A stretch of DNA of 64,000 bases, from the NCBI GenBank assembly GCA_015060905.1, contig SUXQ01000010.1, forward strand, positions 30,797 through 94,796, written 5' to 3'. The translations under genes and the position numbers were made by a program. The notes under the pieces were generated by a model, which saw only the letters and a program-made list of their open reading frames with translations, did no database searches and was not told the origin of the DNA. Positions 19,761 to 31,966 of the stretch are shown here, one piece after another (positions within the stretch are counted from its first letter, which is position 1; each line of letters begins with the position of its first letter). The stretch is from Bacteroidales bacterium. Lineage in GTDB: Bacteria > Bacteroidota > Bacteroidia > Bacteroidales > Bacteroidaceae.

Positions 19761-21029
19761 CTAAAAAAGAGTATTCGAGGAGTCGGGCATCTGCTTTTTA
19801 CGATGAACTACTCTCTTTTGCACCACAGGAGCATCCTCGCCACCCAGCGACAGCCGAGGAGCAGAAAAATCGGTACCCGCCGGAGCTTGGAACACACGCA
19901 GCCCGAAACGCGGCAACACTGCAAACAGATGCTCGAAAATATCTGCCTGAAGATGCTCGTAAAATACCCAATTAGTACCATCCGAGAAGAAATAAAGCTC
20001 CAAAGGCAACCCCTGCGGAGTCGGTTGCAACTGACGCACCATTATCATCATCTCGCTATTAACTTTAGGATGCTTGCGCAGATAATCCTCAAGATAGTTG
20101 CGGAAAACAGACAGATTAACAACCTCGCCACCCTGCTGCTCCACACTGTCGAGCCACCCATTAGCCGCAAACTGCGCCAACTGTTCCTTTGTGCAAAAAG
20201 CAACTGAGTGCATGTCAATATATACGGAACGCTTCACGCGACGACCACCATAATCCCACATTCCGCGCCAATTCTGGAAAGAGTCGCTTACCAGCAGATA
20301 GGGAGGAATAGTAGTAATAGTCTTATCCCAATTCTGCACCTTGACAGTAGTCAGAGTAACCTCAATAACCTCGCCATCGGCACCGAACTTAGGCAGCGTA
20401 ATCCAGTCGCCGGGACGCAACATATCATTTACAGACAACTGCACACCCGCAACAAGACCCATAATAGTATCCTTAAATACCAACATCAATATTGCCGCCG
20501 AAGCACCGAATCCCGCAATAATATTCATCGGGTCCTTATCGGCAAGCTCGCTTATGACGATAATAACGCCCACACAGATGACTATAAGCTTAAGCATCTG
20601 AAAAACACCCTGTAAAGCACGATTTTTCAGCTTCTCATGCTCGCTCGACAGCGTATAAAGCGACGACAAAATAGCACAAATAAGTTTAACAGCAACGATT
20701 GTAACATACACCGAGCATAGACGCGAAACAAAAATCTTCAAAGAACTATCCTCGGAAAAGACGTGCGGTAAAAACAGCATCAGCACCACAGGAGGCACAA
20801 GTTCGCAAATACTATTCAGCACCTTATCATTGAAAATAGCATCGTCCCACAAAGTTTGTGTCCTGCTCGTCAGTTTACGCACCACAGGAATTACAATTCT
20901 GCGAAACAAAGTTGTTGAAACATAAACTGCAAAAACCGTAAAAAAGAGAACAGCTGTCCAATAAATATAAGGCAGATAATATGCACTTGCGCCCATGCGC
21001 ATCAAAAATAAAGAAATATCGCTATTCAT
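19761..21029 (-). CDS. MscS-family mechanosensitive ion channel (YbdG/MscM-like)
   Basis: TM helices plus GFGASAAILMLVFKDTIMGLVAGVQLSVNDMLRPGDWI. Confidence 0.92.
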   Translation of the reverse strand: MNSDISLFLMRMGASAYYLPYIYWTAVLFFTVFAVYVSTTLFRRIVIPVVRKLTSRTQTLWDDAIFNDKVLNSICELVPPVVLMLFLPHVFSEDSSLKIFVSRLCSVYVTIVAVKLICAILSSLYTLSSEHEKLKNRALQGVFQMLKLIVICVGVIIVISELADKDPMNIIAGFGASAAILMLVFKDTIMGLVAGVQLSVNDMLRPGDWITLPKFGADGEVIEVTLTTVKVQNWDKTITTIPPYLLVSDSFQNWRGMWDYGGRRVKRSVYIDMHSVAFCTKEQLAQFAANGWLDSVEQQGGEVVNLSVFRNYLEDYLRKHPKVNSEMMIMVRQLQPTPQGLPLELYFFSDGTNWVFYEHLQADIFEHLFAVLPRFGLRVFQAPAGTDFSAPRLSLGGEDAPVVQKRVVHRKKQMPDSSNTLF

Positions 21030-21179
21030 AAATTTATTTTGATTATTCTAAAGTTTCATTTGCGAAGATACATCAAACAATGAAGAATTTTAATTCCTTT
21101 GTAAAAAATATTCTGTTTACATTAAATCTTTTTCCAAATTTTTCTCTCTTATTATCAGAGAATGTAATATTTATACAAA

Positions 21180-21677
21180 ATGATACAGACAAAAAAACAA
21201 GAATTAATAGCCGATACAATAGAAAAAGAAAAAAGGCAACTTTTTTGTTACGCATGTTACCGGCTGGGCGACGCAAACGAAGCTGAAGATATTCTGCAAG
21301 ATCTTTTTGTTACCCTGTGCGCAACGCCGGGAGTTATTGAAAATACAAAAAATCTGAAAAGCTATATATTCCGCAGCCTATCTAACAAATGCAACACACT
21401 GTTACGAAACAGACAAAAGCTACAGATTGTAGACATTGATTCTAAAGAGGTTAGCGAAAAAGAGGATTCTCAACCGACAAACTTCGAGCAAGAGTATACG
21501 TTGATAAACAGGCTTTTGAATACAATTCCGCAGGAACAGAGCGAGGTTATAAGGTTGCACATACACGGCGAAAAGACATTCAAGGAAATTGCCGATATTC
21601 TGGAAATTCCCGAGTCGAGCGTAAAGTCACGCTACCGATACGGCATTGAAAAACTGCGCAGAGAGATAAAAAAATAG
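21180..21677 (+). CDS. ECF-type RNA polymerase sigma factor
   Basis: Region 2 (AEDILQDLFVTL) and region 4 HTH (FKEIADILEIPESSVKSRYRYGIEKLR). Confidence 0.92.
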   Translation: MIQTKKQELIADTIEKEKRQLFCYACYRLGDANEAEDILQDLFVTLCATPGVIENTKNLKSYIFRSLSNKCNTLLRNRQKLQIVDIDSKEVSEKEDSQPTNFEQEYTLINRLLNTIPQEQSEVIRLHIHGEKTFKEIADILEIPESSVKSRYRYGIEKLRREIKK

Positions 21678-21706
21678 TTTAACCACACATTAAAAAATCA
21701 TCTATC

Positions 21707-22615
21707 ATGGATAATTTGAATTTTGAAAAAGAAGAAAAGGTTGTAAAAGATATTTTGACACCTAAACATACACCCGAGTGCAATATAAAATTTGACGTTC
21801 CAAAGAAAAAACAACCGAGTAAACTTCTACGATACATACGCATTACAGCAGTTGCAGCGGCTCTTGCTAGCCTTATTTTTGTCGCTACAAGAATAAATTT
21901 CATAGAAGAGACACAAGCAGCAGTTTCCCCAATGAAAATGATAAGCAAGGGAATTGAAAAATTCACAAATGTAAAAAGTCTGTACCTTGAATTTCAAACA
22001 TTGGAGAGAATAAGAATAGGGCTACCCGTAACAGAAGATAAAAAAATGAGAAAATGCAAGCTCTATTTTCTACAGGCAGACTCTGCTGTATATATGCGCG
22101 AGGAGTGGGACGACGAGTATAATACAATAGCTATTTACGACAAAGATTCCCTACATTTATGGCAGAATGGAGAATTGCAGAGGAAACTGAAAATCCCCTT
22201 CAGGCCTGCAAGATACGAACATCTTTTCAATGCATTTACGAATATGATACACAAAGAAGAAGAAGAAGAGAATGGTTATGTTGTAGTCACCGAAAAACCC
22301 AATGACCCGCCGACTGAAGAAAATAGACTCTATCGTTTCTCCAGCAGATACGCTGTAGGAAATATTCCAATCGAAGAGATTAAGTCGATAGAGGTTATTA
22401 AAGAAGAAAAAGTAATAAAGTTGGAAACTGAACCCGCAGCAGAATATGAACCATTCTATATACTCATTTACTCGGCAGAAAAAGAGGAATTTACGGAATT
22501 TAAAATTGTAAAAGAGGAAAAGAATAGTGACGAAAGGACAATTTTGTTTGAAACTACAAAATTGGTGTATAACTACCCAAATACAGTTAGAAAAATAACA
22601 CAGAGCCCTAAATAA
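21707..22615 (+). CDS. Single-TM protein, possible anti-sigma/partner of the ECF sigma
   Basis: Immediately downstream of sigma factor, one TM (ITAVAAALASLIFVATRI), soluble C-terminal domain. Confidence 0.5.
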   Translation: MDNLNFEKEEKVVKDILTPKHTPECNIKFDVPKKKQPSKLLRYIRITAVAAALASLIFVATRINFIEETQAAVSPMKMISKGIEKFTNVKSLYLEFQTLERIRIGLPVTEDKKMRKCKLYFLQADSAVYMREEWDDEYNTIAIYDKDSLHLWQNGELQRKLKIPFRPARYEHLFNAFTNMIHKEEEEENGYVVVTEKPNDPPTEENRLYRFSSRYAVGNIPIEEIKSIEVIKEEKVIKLETEPAAEYEPFYILIYSAEKEEFTEFKIVKEEKNSDERTILFETTKLVYNYPNTVRKITQSPK

Positions 22616-22639
22616 GCTCATTTCGATATAAAATTCGCA

Positions 22640-23124
22640 TTTTATTATGGGGATTAAGGGTGGAAAGTCTTTAAATTCATATTTATTCTTACCCTTAATT
22701 GTAGTTGCAATTTTTAAAGTTACCGATGCTATAAATTTATTGCTTGCAAACGGTTACTTCAAAAAAATACAGCGTTGTCAAAATCACAGGCAACGGCCGC
22801 AGATAGGCGCGGAAAAGAGGTGCAAGTTTTCTGACGCGCTGTAAGCGTGGCCAAACTTGCACATCCCGCGACTATCAAGGGAAAGTTGCCGGCAAGCGAA
22901 CGACGAACGAGGGATATTTTCGCCCAGCGAAAATTCGTGAGCCGAGGAGCGAGTGACTGCATTTTGTCTGCGCTGTGCCTTTTTGTAACTTTTTGTGCGA
23001 CAAAAAGTTAGAATAGAAACAACAGCCAATAAATTAGCAACAAAAGATTAAGGGTAAAAACTGCCGTAGAATATAAAAGTTTGTAACATTTATGGTAACA
23101 TTTTCCTTAATCCCCATAATAAAA
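22640..23124. repeat. 485-bp intergenic element with 20-bp perfect terminal inverted repeats (MITE-like or structured)
   Basis: TTTTATTATGGGGATTAAGG at 22640-22659 and its reverse complement at 23105-23124; nested inverted pairs inside; no good ORF. Confidence 0.6.
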
Positions 23125-23142
23125 GAAAATTTAAAATTATAA

Positions 23143-23754
23143 TTATTCTCCAAAATCCAAAGACAACTGAGGATTCTCGCCCAACAAATTAAAAGTCATA
23201 CGATGATGCGGCGTTGCACCAAACTCACGAATAGCCGCACGATGCTTAGGCGTCGGATAACCCTTATTATTCTGCCAATCATACTGCGGAAACTCCTTAC
23301 TGATGGCAAGCATATAATCGTCACGATAGGTTTTTGCAAGAATTGACGCAGCAGCAATGCTCATAAATTTTGCATCGCCCTTTACAACCGTCGTATAAGG
23401 AATATTTTTATAAGGCGTAAACCTGTTGCCATCTATAAGCAGATGCTGCGGAACAACACTCAACTGCTCCACCGCACGCTGCATTGCAAGAATAGACGCA
23501 CGCAAAATATTAATCTCGTCAATTTCGGCGGCAGTAACAACCCCCACAGCCCACGCAACAGCCTCACGCTCAATAACCTCGCGCAGCGCGTAACGCTGCC
23601 CCTCGGAGAGCTTTTTCGAGTCGTTCAACAGCTCATTGCTAAAATCCTTAGGTAAAATGACGGCAGCTGCAAACACAGGGCCTGAAAGACAACCGCGTCC
23701 CGCCTCGTCGCAGCCTGCCTCTATCTTATCGGGGTGTAAAAATTGTTGCAACAT
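23143..23754 (-). CDS. rnhB: Ribonuclease HII
   Basis: [23 protein letters not shown] motif. Confidence 0.97.
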   Translation of the reverse strand: MLQQFLHPDKIEAGCDEAGRGCLSGPVFAAAVILPKDFSNELLNDSKKLSEGQRYALREVIEREAVAWAVGVVTAAEIDEINILRASILAMQRAVEQLSVVPQHLLIDGNRFTPYKNIPYTTVVKGDAKFMSIAAASILAKTYRDDYMLAISKEFPQYDWQNNKGYPTPKHRAAIREFGATPHHRMTFNLLGENPQLSLDFGE

Positions 23755-23758
23755 ACTT

Positions 23759-24970
23759 TTAACCGAACATTTTCGCTACACGGTTGATACCCGCAACAAG
23801 AGCATCAACCTCTTCGCACGTATTATACAATGCAAACGATGCACGCACCGTACCCGGAATTCCAAAATAATCAATCAACGGCTGAGCACAATGGTGGCCT
23901 GTGCGTATGGCAATCCCCAGCCTGTCGAGCAAAGTACCAAGGTCGGCAGGATGAATATCGCCCACAAGGAAAGATATTGCCGAGCCATCGGGCTGCCCGA
24001 AAATGTGCATTGCGGGAATCTCTTTCAACTGCTCGAGCGCGTAACGTGTCAAATACTGTTCGTGGGCGGCAATATTCTCAATGCCTATGGCACTCACAAA
24101 GTCGAGAGCCTTTGCAAGAGCAATGGCACCCACATAATCGGGAGTACCCGCCTCGAATTTATAAGGAAGCTCGTTGAAGGTGGTCTTTTCGAAACGCACC
24201 GTCTGAATCATTTCCCCGCCACCCTGATAGGGGCTCATGCGATTAAGAATCTCCTCTTTTCCGTACAACACTCCAATGCCTGTGGGACCGTAAATCTTGT
24301 GTCCGCTGAATACAAAAAAGTCAGCATCAAGCTCTTGAACATCAACCTTTTTATGCGGGACACTCTGCGCGCCGTCTATAAGCACCGGAACATTATGCTC
24401 GTGGGCAATATTAATAAATTCCTTGACAGGATTAGTGACGCCCAGCACATTGGAAGTGTGAGTGATACTGACGAAGCGCGTTTTTTCGTTGAAAAGCGCA
24501 CGATAGGCCTCAACGTCGAGCTTTGTGTCAGCCGTCAGAGGAATCACACGCAATTTTATTCCTATGCGCTCCACGAGCAACTGCCACGGAACAATATTAC
24601 TATGGTGCTCCATTGTAGAGACAATAACCTCGTCGCCACTCTGCAGGAAACTCTCGCCAAAGGAGGCAGCCACAAGATTGATACTCTCGGTGGTGCCGCG
24701 TGTAAAGATAACCTCGTGACGGTGGCGGGCGTTAATAAAGGCACGCACCGTCTCGCGAGCATCCTCATACTGCTCGGTAGCCTTCTGCGACAAAAAGTGA
24801 ACGCCACGATGCACATTGGCATTGACATTTGTGTAAGCCTCGGTTATTGCCTCAATTACGCACAAAGGCTTTTGTGTCGTTGCAGCATTGTCAAGGTATA
24901 TGAGCTTTTTTCCATAAACCTCGCGCTGCAAAATGGGAAATTCCTCTCTTATTTCGTACGGATTATACAT
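23759..24970 (-). CDS. sufS: Cysteine desulfurase SufS
   Basis: PLP motif [28 protein letters not shown]; suf operon context. Confidence 0.96.
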   Translation of the reverse strand: MYNPYEIREEFPILQREVYGKKLIYLDNAATTQKPLCVIEAITEAYTNVNANVHRGVHFLSQKATEQYEDARETVRAFINARHRHEVIFTRGTTESINLVAASFGESFLQSGDEVIVSTMEHHSNIVPWQLLVERIGIKLRVIPLTADTKLDVEAYRALFNEKTRFVSITHTSNVLGVTNPVKEFINIAHEHNVPVLIDGAQSVPHKKVDVQELDADFFVFSGHKIYGPTGIGVLYGKEEILNRMSPYQGGGEMIQTVRFEKTTFNELPYKFEAGTPDYVGAIALAKALDFVSAIGIENIAAHEQYLTRYALEQLKEIPAMHIFGQPDGSAISFLVGDIHPADLGTLLDRLGIAIRTGHHCAQPLIDYFGIPGTVRASFALYNTCEEVDALVAGINRVAKMFG

Positions 24971-24976
24971 ACATCA

Positions 24977-26317
24977 TCATTTACACAAAGAGCAGCCCTG
25001 ACAACGGTTAAGCTCTCCGCGGAATCTTTTTTCTACTAAAATGTGCAATCTCTCGCGCAGAGCATCGAGCTTTATTGCGTCGATAACCTCGCCCGCAAAT
25101 GCAAACATCAACAGATGCTTCGCCTCGTCGGCCGGAATTCCGCGCTGCTGCATATAGAAAAGTGCATTTTCGTCAAGCTGTCCGACGGTAGAGCCGTGAC
25201 CACATTTAACATCATCGGCATAAATTTCCAACTGCGGCTGAGCATACATACGTGCACTCTTTGTAAGGCACAGATTGCGGTTAGTCTGACGCGAATTTGT
25301 CTGTTGGGCATCTTTGCGGATGAGCATCTTGCCCGAGAATACACCCTTCGACTCATCGTCAAGAACATATTTATAAAGTTCGTTGCTGTTGCAACAGCCA
25401 ACGACGTGGTCTACAAGAGTATTATTCTCTATATGCTGCTTTTTGTCGGAAATTGCAAGGCCGTACATATTAACCTCGGCACCCTCGCCCACCAACGACA
25501 CATGTGCGCTGTTGCGTGTGAGTCCGTTGGTAAGGGTAATTGTCGTGTGGTTGAAGCTGCTGCCCGCCTCTTGCTTGACAAAAAGTTGCGACAGCCTGAC
25601 ATTAAGGCCATGAGTTTCTTCAAGTTCGCAAAGGTCGAAGCGGGCATTGCGCCCGATAAATACCTCGACAACCTGCACCGACAGAGATTTTATCTTCTCG
25701 ACAGCATGGTCGCACAAGAGCATTGATGCTTGCGCCCCCTCTTCGAGCACAATGAGCAGACGGCGGTTGATAAGAAGATCCACGTTCGAGCGTAGCACAT
25801 TCATCAACTGAATAGTCCTGTCCACACAAGCATTCTTCGAGACGAACAGCAAAAGACCATCCTGTACAAACGTGGTATTGAACATTGTAACACCATCGCC
25901 ACCCTGTGCAAGAGTATTATAATAAGGATCGAGCAACGATGGATTTTTTGTTGCAAATTCGTTAAGACTGCCTATAATAACCCCCTCGGGCAAAGAATCG
26001 GCCCCACCTTTTGGAAAATATGTATCATTTACAATATACTCTTGATGAGTATGCAGGTTAGGCACGTCACACGAAAAAATCTCGCGCGGATTTATAGGTA
26101 CATTCAAGCGACCGAGATTCATTCCGTAATTCTCCGAAAAAATGGGGCGCACGTCTGTGTACCTATACTGCTCGCTCTTGCCCGATGGGAAGCCCATTGC
26201 CTTAAAAGCCACATAAGCCTTACCGCGCTCCCTGTTCAGAAGTTCGGCACAAGGCTCCTCGATAAGCATCCTATTATTATCGAAAAGTTCAATATATTCC
26301 TGTTCGTTGCTCATCAC
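24977..26317 (-). CDS. sufD: Fe-S assembly protein SufD
   Basis: SufBD core (CGHGSTVGQLDENALFYMQQRGI), between sufC and sufS. Confidence 0.95.
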   Translation of the reverse strand: MMSNEQEYIELFDNNRMLIEEPCAELLNRERGKAYVAFKAMGFPSGKSEQYRYTDVRPIFSENYGMNLGRLNVPINPREIFSCDVPNLHTHQEYIVNDTYFPKGGADSLPEGVIIGSLNEFATKNPSLLDPYYNTLAQGGDGVTMFNTTFVQDGLLLFVSKNACVDRTIQLMNVLRSNVDLLINRRLLIVLEEGAQASMLLCDHAVEKIKSLSVQVVEVFIGRNARFDLCELEETHGLNVRLSQLFVKQEAGSSFNHTTITLTNGLTRNSAHVSLVGEGAEVNMYGLAISDKKQHIENNTLVDHVVGCCNSNELYKYVLDDESKGVFSGKMLIRKDAQQTNSRQTNRNLCLTKSARMYAQPQLEIYADDVKCGHGSTVGQLDENALFYMQQRGIPADEAKHLLMFAFAGEVIDAIKLDALRERLHILVEKRFRGELNRCQGCSLCK

Positions 26318-27072
26318 TGATTCTCGTTTTTAATCCAATCATAGCCTCTCTCCTCAAGTTCCAATGCAAGCTCGGGACCGGCAGTCTTAACAATTCTACC
26401 ATTGTAAAGCACATGTACAATATCGGGCTTAATATAGTCGAGCAGACGCTGGTAGTGTGTAATTACAAGAGTAGATGTATCGGGACGTTTAAGTTTGTTC
26501 ACACCCTCGGCTACTATGCGCAGAGCATCAATGTCAAGACCCGAATCAGTCTCGTCGAGAATGCTCAATGAAGGCTCGAGCATAGCCATCTGAAATATTT
26601 CGTTGCGTTTCTTCTCGCCTCCGCTGAAGCCCTCGTTCACCGAACGATTGGCAAGCTTGCTGTCAAGATTAACAAGGGCGCGTTTCTCGCGCATGAGCTT
26701 CAAAAAGTCGCCCGCACTCATGGCAGGCTCGCCTTTGTACTTACGCTGAGCATTTATAGCTGCACGCATAAAATTTGTCATGCTAACGCCGGCAATCTCC
26801 ACCGGATATTGGAAAGAGAGGAACACACCCTCGTGACTTCTATCCTCGGGCGAGAGTTCCAACAGATTCTTTCCCTTATATATAACCTCGCCATCGGTAA
26901 CAGTATAAGCAGGATGCCCCACAAGAACATTGCTCAAGGTACTTTTACCCGAGCCGTTGGGACCCATTATTGCGTGTACCTCTCCTGGCTTTACGGTAAG
27001 ATTAATACCTTTTAATATCTCTTTTCCCTCTATTGTGGCGTGAAGATTCTTTATTTCTAAAAGATTTTCCAT
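26314..27072 (-). CDS. sufC: Fe-S assembly ATPase SufC
   Basis: Walker A GPNGSGKST, SufC-type FSGGEKKRNEIFQM. Confidence 0.97.
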   Translation of the reverse strand: MENLLEIKNLHATIEGKEILKGINLTVKPGEVHAIMGPNGSGKSTLSNVLVGHPAYTVTDGEVIYKGKNLLELSPEDRSHEGVFLSFQYPVEIAGVSMTNFMRAAINAQRKYKGEPAMSAGDFLKLMREKRALVNLDSKLANRSVNEGFSGGEKKRNEIFQMAMLEPSLSILDETDSGLDIDALRIVAEGVNKLKRPDTSTLVITHYQRLLDYIKPDIVHVLYNGRIVKTAGPELALELEERGYDWIKNENQ

Positions 27073-27093
27073 TTTTTAAATAATATAATATTT

Positions 27094-28542
27094 TTATCCC
27101 ACCGAGCCTTCGAGCGACACACTCAATAGTTTCTGTGCCTCGATGGCAAATTCCATAGGCAATTTATTAAGCACCTCTTTTGCGTAACCATTGACAATAA
27201 GGCCGATAGCCTCTTCTGTGTCGATGCCTCGCTGATTGCAGTAGAAAAGCTGCTCTTCGGATATTTTTGAAGTTGTTGCCTCGTGCTCTATAATCGCGCT
27301 GTCATTATGAATGTCCATATACGGGAAAGTGTGCGCCCCGCAACGGCTGCCCAGCAACAACGAGTCGCATTGACTGTAATTTCGAGCATTATCGGCATTC
27401 TTTGACACGCGCACAAGACCGCGATAAGAATTCTGACTCTGTCCGGCAGAAATTCCCTTGCTGATGATGGTACTGCGGGTATTTTTTCCCAGATGAATCA
27501 TCTTTGTACCCGTGTCTGCCTGCTGGAAATTATTTGTCAGTGCAACAGAATAGAACTCTCCCTGAGAATTATCGCCACGCAACACACAACTGGGATATTT
27601 CCATGTGATTGCCGAACCTGTCTCGACCTGTGTCCACGAAAGTTTACTGTTTGAACCGCGACAATCACCGCGCTTGGTAACAAAATTATAAATACCTCCG
27701 CGACCTTGCGCATCGCCCGGATACCAATTCTGCACAGTACTATATTTCACTTCGGCATTATTGCAGACGACAATCTCAACAATAGCCGCATGCAACTGAT
27801 TCTCGTCGCGCATGGGAGCTGTGCACCCCTCAAGATAAGAAACATAGCTATCATCGTCGGCAACAATCAGCGTACGCTCAAACTGTCCCGTCTGTGCAGC
27901 GTTTATACGAAAATAGGTCGATAGCTCCATCGGGCAACGTACGCCCTTAGGAATATATACAAACGAGCCGTCGCTGAACACTGCAGAGTTCAGCGCAGCA
28001 AAGAAATTGTCGCGGTAATTTACCACCGAGCCCAGATACTGCTGCACAAGGTCGGGAAACTCCTGCACAGCCTCGCTCATCGAGCAGAAAATAATACCCT
28101 TCTCGCGCAACTCCTCTTTAAAGGTAGTCTTTACAGAGACAGAGTCCATCACAGCATCAACAGCTGTGTTGCTGAGAGCAAGACGCTCCTCGAGCGGAAT
28201 ACCCAACTTATCAAAAGTCTTCATAAGTTCGGGGTCAATCTCTTTATTCTCGTTGCTCTTTTTCTTCTTCAGCGGGTCGGCATAATAGGAAATTGACTGA
28301 TAATCGATGGGCGGAATATTCAGATGCGCCCAATCGGGCATTTCCAGCGTCAGCCAATATCTGTATGCCTTTAAACGAAACTCAAGCAACCACTCGGGCT
28401 CACCCTTCTTCGAGGATATAAGCCTAATGACATCTTCGTTGAGTCCCTTATCTATAATTTCGGTATTTATATTACTGATAAAGCCATATTTATAAGCCTT
28501 ATCGGCAATTTTCCTAAATATATTGTTACTCTTTTTTTTCAT
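27094..28542 (-). CDS. sufB: Fe-S assembly protein SufB
   Basis: [34 protein letters not shown]. Confidence 0.97.
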   Translation of the reverse strand: MKKKSNNIFRKIADKAYKYGFISNINTEIIDKGLNEDVIRLISSKKGEPEWLLEFRLKAYRYWLTLEMPDWAHLNIPPIDYQSISYYADPLKKKKSNENKEIDPELMKTFDKLGIPLEERLALSNTAVDAVMDSVSVKTTFKEELREKGIIFCSMSEAVQEFPDLVQQYLGSVVNYRDNFFAALNSAVFSDGSFVYIPKGVRCPMELSTYFRINAAQTGQFERTLIVADDDSYVSYLEGCTAPMRDENQLHAAIVEIVVCNNAEVKYSTVQNWYPGDAQGRGGIYNFVTKRGDCRGSNSKLSWTQVETGSAITWKYPSCVLRGDNSQGEFYSVALTNNFQQADTGTKMIHLGKNTRSTIISKGISAGQSQNSYRGLVRVSKNADNARNYSQCDSLLLGSRCGAHTFPYMDIHNDSAIIEHEATTSKISEEQLFYCNQRGIDTEEAIGLIVNGYAKEVLNKLPMEFAIEAQKLLSVSLEGSVG

Positions 28543-29026
28543 GAATCCCTTTTTTCATCTCCTCGATAAAAGTAACCGAGAGTTTGCTCATCGGCTTATA
28601 TAACACCGAATTTTCTTGCGATGTTTCGCCGAAAAGCGCATTTTTATTATCTATCTTATTTATGGCAGATACTACCCCAACAAATAAAAAAACACTTATT
28701 ATGCCACACAGCACCCCACCCAGCAGACGGTCGGCAAAGCCCAAAAGTATGAGCCTGAAAAACCAACGTATAATATTACCTATCAGTTGGAAAATAGCAA
28801 CTATAATAACAAAAATAAGTACACCCGCCAACAAATTGCAAATAACAGAATTCCACCCTGTCCATTCTAATAATTTATAGCCCGGCAACGGATAAAATAA
28901 GATAGCTTGGAGCAGGCCTATAATAATACCTGCTCCAAGTGTCAATTGCTTGATAATACCTTTGTAGCAACCGATGGCAAAGCCAATGACCACAACCGCT
29001 GCAAAGATTATATCCAAATTGTTCAT
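28526..29026 (-). CDS. CvpA family membrane protein
   Basis: Four-TM CvpA-like sequence ([24 protein letters not shown]). Confidence 0.85.
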   Translation of the reverse strand: MNNLDIIFAAVVVIGFAIGCYKGIIKQLTLGAGIIIGLLQAILFYPLPGYKLLEWTGWNSVICNLLAGVLIFVIIVAIFQLIGNIIRWFFRLILLGFADRLLGGVLCGIISVFLFVGVVSAINKIDNKNALFGETSQENSVLYKPMSKLSVTFIEEMKKGIHEKKE

Positions 29027-29029
29027 CTC

Positions 29030-31942
29030 TTACAATTTCTGTTTAACTTCAATCTCAGTGAATGTTTCGATAATATCTCCAACTTTAATATCATCGTTAC
29101 CGTTAAGGCTGATACCGCACTCATAGTTCACGTTCACCTCCTTAACATCATCCTTGAAACGCTTGAGCGCAGCAAGTCCACCTGTGAAGATAACAATACC
29201 GTCGCGTATAAGGCGCGCACGGTCGGTACGCTTAACCTTACCCTCGCGGACAAGACATCCGGCAACTGTACCCACCTTGCTGATGTGGAAAGTCTCGCGC
29301 ACCTCGATGGTAGCTGTAATCTCCTCCTTGAGAACAGGAGCAAGCATACCCTCCATTGCTGCCTTAACCTCCTCGATAGCATCGTAGATGATAGAGTAAA
29401 GACGAATATCAACACCATCCTGCTCGGCAAGCTTGCGGGCGGTTACCGAAGGACGCACCTGGAAGCCCACGATAATAGCATCCGATGCAGCCGCAAGACT
29501 CACGTCCGACTCGGAAATCTGTCCCACAGCCTTGTGGATAACATTTATCTGAATAGTCTCGGTCGAGAGCTTTATCAACGAGTCGCTGAGAGCCTCGATA
29601 GAGCCGTCCACGTCACCCTTAACAATAATGTTGAGTGTCTGGAAGTTACCAAGAGCAATACGACGACCAACCTCGTCGAGAGTAAGCATCTTCTGTGTAC
29701 GCAGACCCTGTTCGCGCTGCAACTGCTCGCGCTTACCGGTAATTTCGCGTGCCTCGCGCTCACTTTCTACAATATTAAATGTGTCACCCGCAGCAGGCGC
29801 ACCGTTCAAGCCCAATATAAGTGCAGGCTCGGCAGGACGCACTTTTTGTATACGCTGGTTACGCTCGTTGAAGATAGCTTTTACCTTTCCCCACTGTGTA
29901 CCGGCAACAACAATATCACCCACGCTCAGTGTACCATTCTGAACAAGTACTGTTGCAACGTATCCGCGACCCTTGTCGAGGGTAGACTCGATTACCGAAC
30001 CTACAGCCTTGCGGTCGGGGTTAGCCTTAAGCTCAAGAAGTTCAGCCTCGAGGAGCACCTTCTCCATAAGCTCCGAAACACCAAGACCTTTCTTTGCAGA
30101 AATATCCTGTGATTGGTATTTTCCTCCCCAATCCTCGACAAGCAGGTTCATGTTTGCAAGTTCCTCTTTTATGCGGTTGGGGTCGGCACTGGGCTTATCT
30201 ACTTTATTAATAGCAAAGACAATGGGCACACCCGCCGCCATTGCATGGTTGATAGCCTCTTTTGTCTGGGGCATCACATTGTCGTCGGCAGCGATGATGA
30301 TAATCGCAATATCTGTAATCTTCGCACCACGCGCACGCATTGCGGTAAACGCCTCGTGACCGGGAGTGTCGAGGAAAGTAATGCGCTTGCCATTCTCCAT
30401 CTTCACATTATAAGCACCAATGTGCTGTGTGATACCTCCGGCCTCACCGGCAATCACATTCGATTTTCTAATATAGTCTAGCAACGAGGTTTTACCGTGG
30501 TCTACGTGACCCATCACTGTGATAATCGGGGCACGAGGAACAAGGTTAGCCTCGTCGTCATTATCTTCGCTGATAGCATGAACAACCTCGGCGCTTACAT
30601 ACTCGGTTGTGTATCCAAATTCCTCGGCAACGATATTGATTGTCTCTGCATCGAGACGCTGGTTGATAGAGACCATAATACCGATACTCATGCAGGTCGC
30701 AATAACCTGTGTAACAGAGATATTCATCATGCTTGCAAGCTCGTTTGCGGTAACAAATTCGGTAAGCTTAAGTACCTTGCTCTGTTCCATTTCGCTATTC
30801 TCAAGCTGCTGCTGACGTTCGGCGGCAAGTTCGCGTTTTTCCTTGCGATATTTTGCTGCCTTACCCTTGCCACGATTGGTCAGACGCTCGAGTGTCTCCT
30901 TTATCTGCTTTGAAACATCTTCGTCATTAACCTCGCTCTTGTCGTAGCGTTTATGCTGACGATCGCGGTCTTTGCGACTGCCTTTGGAAACATTGTCTTT
31001 GTTTTTGCCGCCACCCGGCCAATTGTTATTCTGGCCGTTTTGTGACTGCTGAGAATTACCACCACCTTGCACCGAGTCGATGTTCACACGCTGGTTGCCT
31101 ATGCGCGCACGTTTTTTCTTCTTCTCGGCAGAATTTTCGCCACCATGATTAATTTTTGCATTCTCTTTAGCTTGTTTGCGCTGTTCCTCGCGAAGCTTAT
31201 CTTTCTCTTCACGCTCTTTTCTTTTCTCTTCCTTGCTTTTTTTCTTGGGGCGTGTAGATTGGTTGATTGCCGAAAGGTCAATCTGGCCTACGATATTAAG
31301 TTTGGGCTTAATTTCGTCCACCTGTGTCAATGCAGGGGCAGGTTCTTTCTTCTCAACCTCGACTACAGCGGGAGCAACCTCTTTTGGTGCAATTTCCACC
31401 GGCTTTTTCTCAACAGCAGGAGCAACCTCTTTTGCAGGCTTAACCTCGGCGACTGCCACAGGCTGCTGTTTCTCCTTCGCAGGCTGAGACTTTTTCTTTT
31501 TGGCAACTGCAGGTACCGACCTTTGATTAAGGGCGTCAAGGTCTATACGATTGACTACCTTTATCTTAAATTCCCCGTTAGAGTCATTGGCACCTTGTGC
31601 CTCATTCTTCTCTGCTTGCACGTTGCTATCTGCTTGTGTTTTTGAACCATCATCCACCCTTACAAAAGCCTCTTCCTCTACCTTAGGCTGAACATCTTTG
31701 GCAACATCAATAGAAACACTTTTGGGTTTCTCTTTATTCTGTCTCTCCTGAGTGAATTTGTCCGACTGGATACGAAGATTCTTATCGGTACTGAACTCCT
31801 TTATCAACAGATTGTAACCCTCTTCGGGCACAACCGCATTAGGATTCTCCTCAATCTCGAAGTTATTCTTTTGCAGGAACTCCACTATCGTCGAAAGTCC
31901 CACATTTAATTCTTTTTGTACTTTATTTAGTCTGATCTTCAT
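29030..31942 (-). CDS. infB: Translation initiation factor IF-2
   Basis: GTPase [25 protein letters not shown]. Confidence 0.98.
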   Translation of the reverse strand: MKIRLNKVQKELNVGLSTIVEFLQKNNFEIEENPNAVVPEEGYNLLIKEFSTDKNLRIQSDKFTQERQNKEKPKSVSIDVAKDVQPKVEEEAFVRVDDGSKTQADSNVQAEKNEAQGANDSNGEFKIKVVNRIDLDALNQRSVPAVAKKKKSQPAKEKQQPVAVAEVKPAKEVAPAVEKKPVEIAPKEVAPAVVEVEKKEPAPALTQVDEIKPKLNIVGQIDLSAINQSTRPKKKSKEEKRKEREEKDKLREEQRKQAKENAKINHGGENSAEKKKKRARIGNQRVNIDSVQGGGNSQQSQNGQNNNWPGGGKNKDNVSKGSRKDRDRQHKRYDKSEVNDEDVSKQIKETLERLTNRGKGKAAKYRKEKRELAAERQQQLENSEMEQSKVLKLTEFVTANELASMMNISVTQVIATCMSIGIMVSINQRLDAETINIVAEEFGYTTEYVSAEVVHAISEDNDDEANLVPRAPIITVMGHVDHGKTSLLDYIRKSNVIAGEAGGITQHIGAYNVKMENGKRITFLDTPGHEAFTAMRARGAKITDIAIIIIAADDNVMPQTKEAINHAMAAGVPIVFAINKVDKPSADPNRIKEELANMNLLVEDWGGKYQSQDISAKKGLGVSELMEKVLLEAELLELKANPDRKAVGSVIESTLDKGRGYVATVLVQNGTLSVGDIVVAGTQWGKVKAIFNERNQRIQKVRPAEPALILGLNGAPAAGDTFNIVESEREAREITGKREQLQREQGLRTQKMLTLDEVGRRIALGNFQTLNIIVKGDVDGSIEALSDSLIKLSTETIQINVIHKAVGQISESDVSLAAASDAIIVGFQVRPSVTARKLAEQDGVDIRLYSIIYDAIEEVKAAMEGMLAPVLKEEITATIEVRETFHISKVGTVAGCLVREGKVKRTDRARLIRDGIVIFTGGLAALKRFKDDVKEVNVNYECGISLNGNDDIKVGDIIETFTEIEVKQKL

Positions 31943-31966
31943 TCGCGCTCACTTTTTAAAAATCCC

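Noticed and set aside
23636-25039. 467-aa + strand ORF
   Set aside because: Antisense to rnhB/sufS/sufD, which have clear motifs; shadow ORF from codon bias.
28907-30112. 401-aa + strand ORF
   Set aside because: Antisense to infB and cvpA; no recognisable domain.
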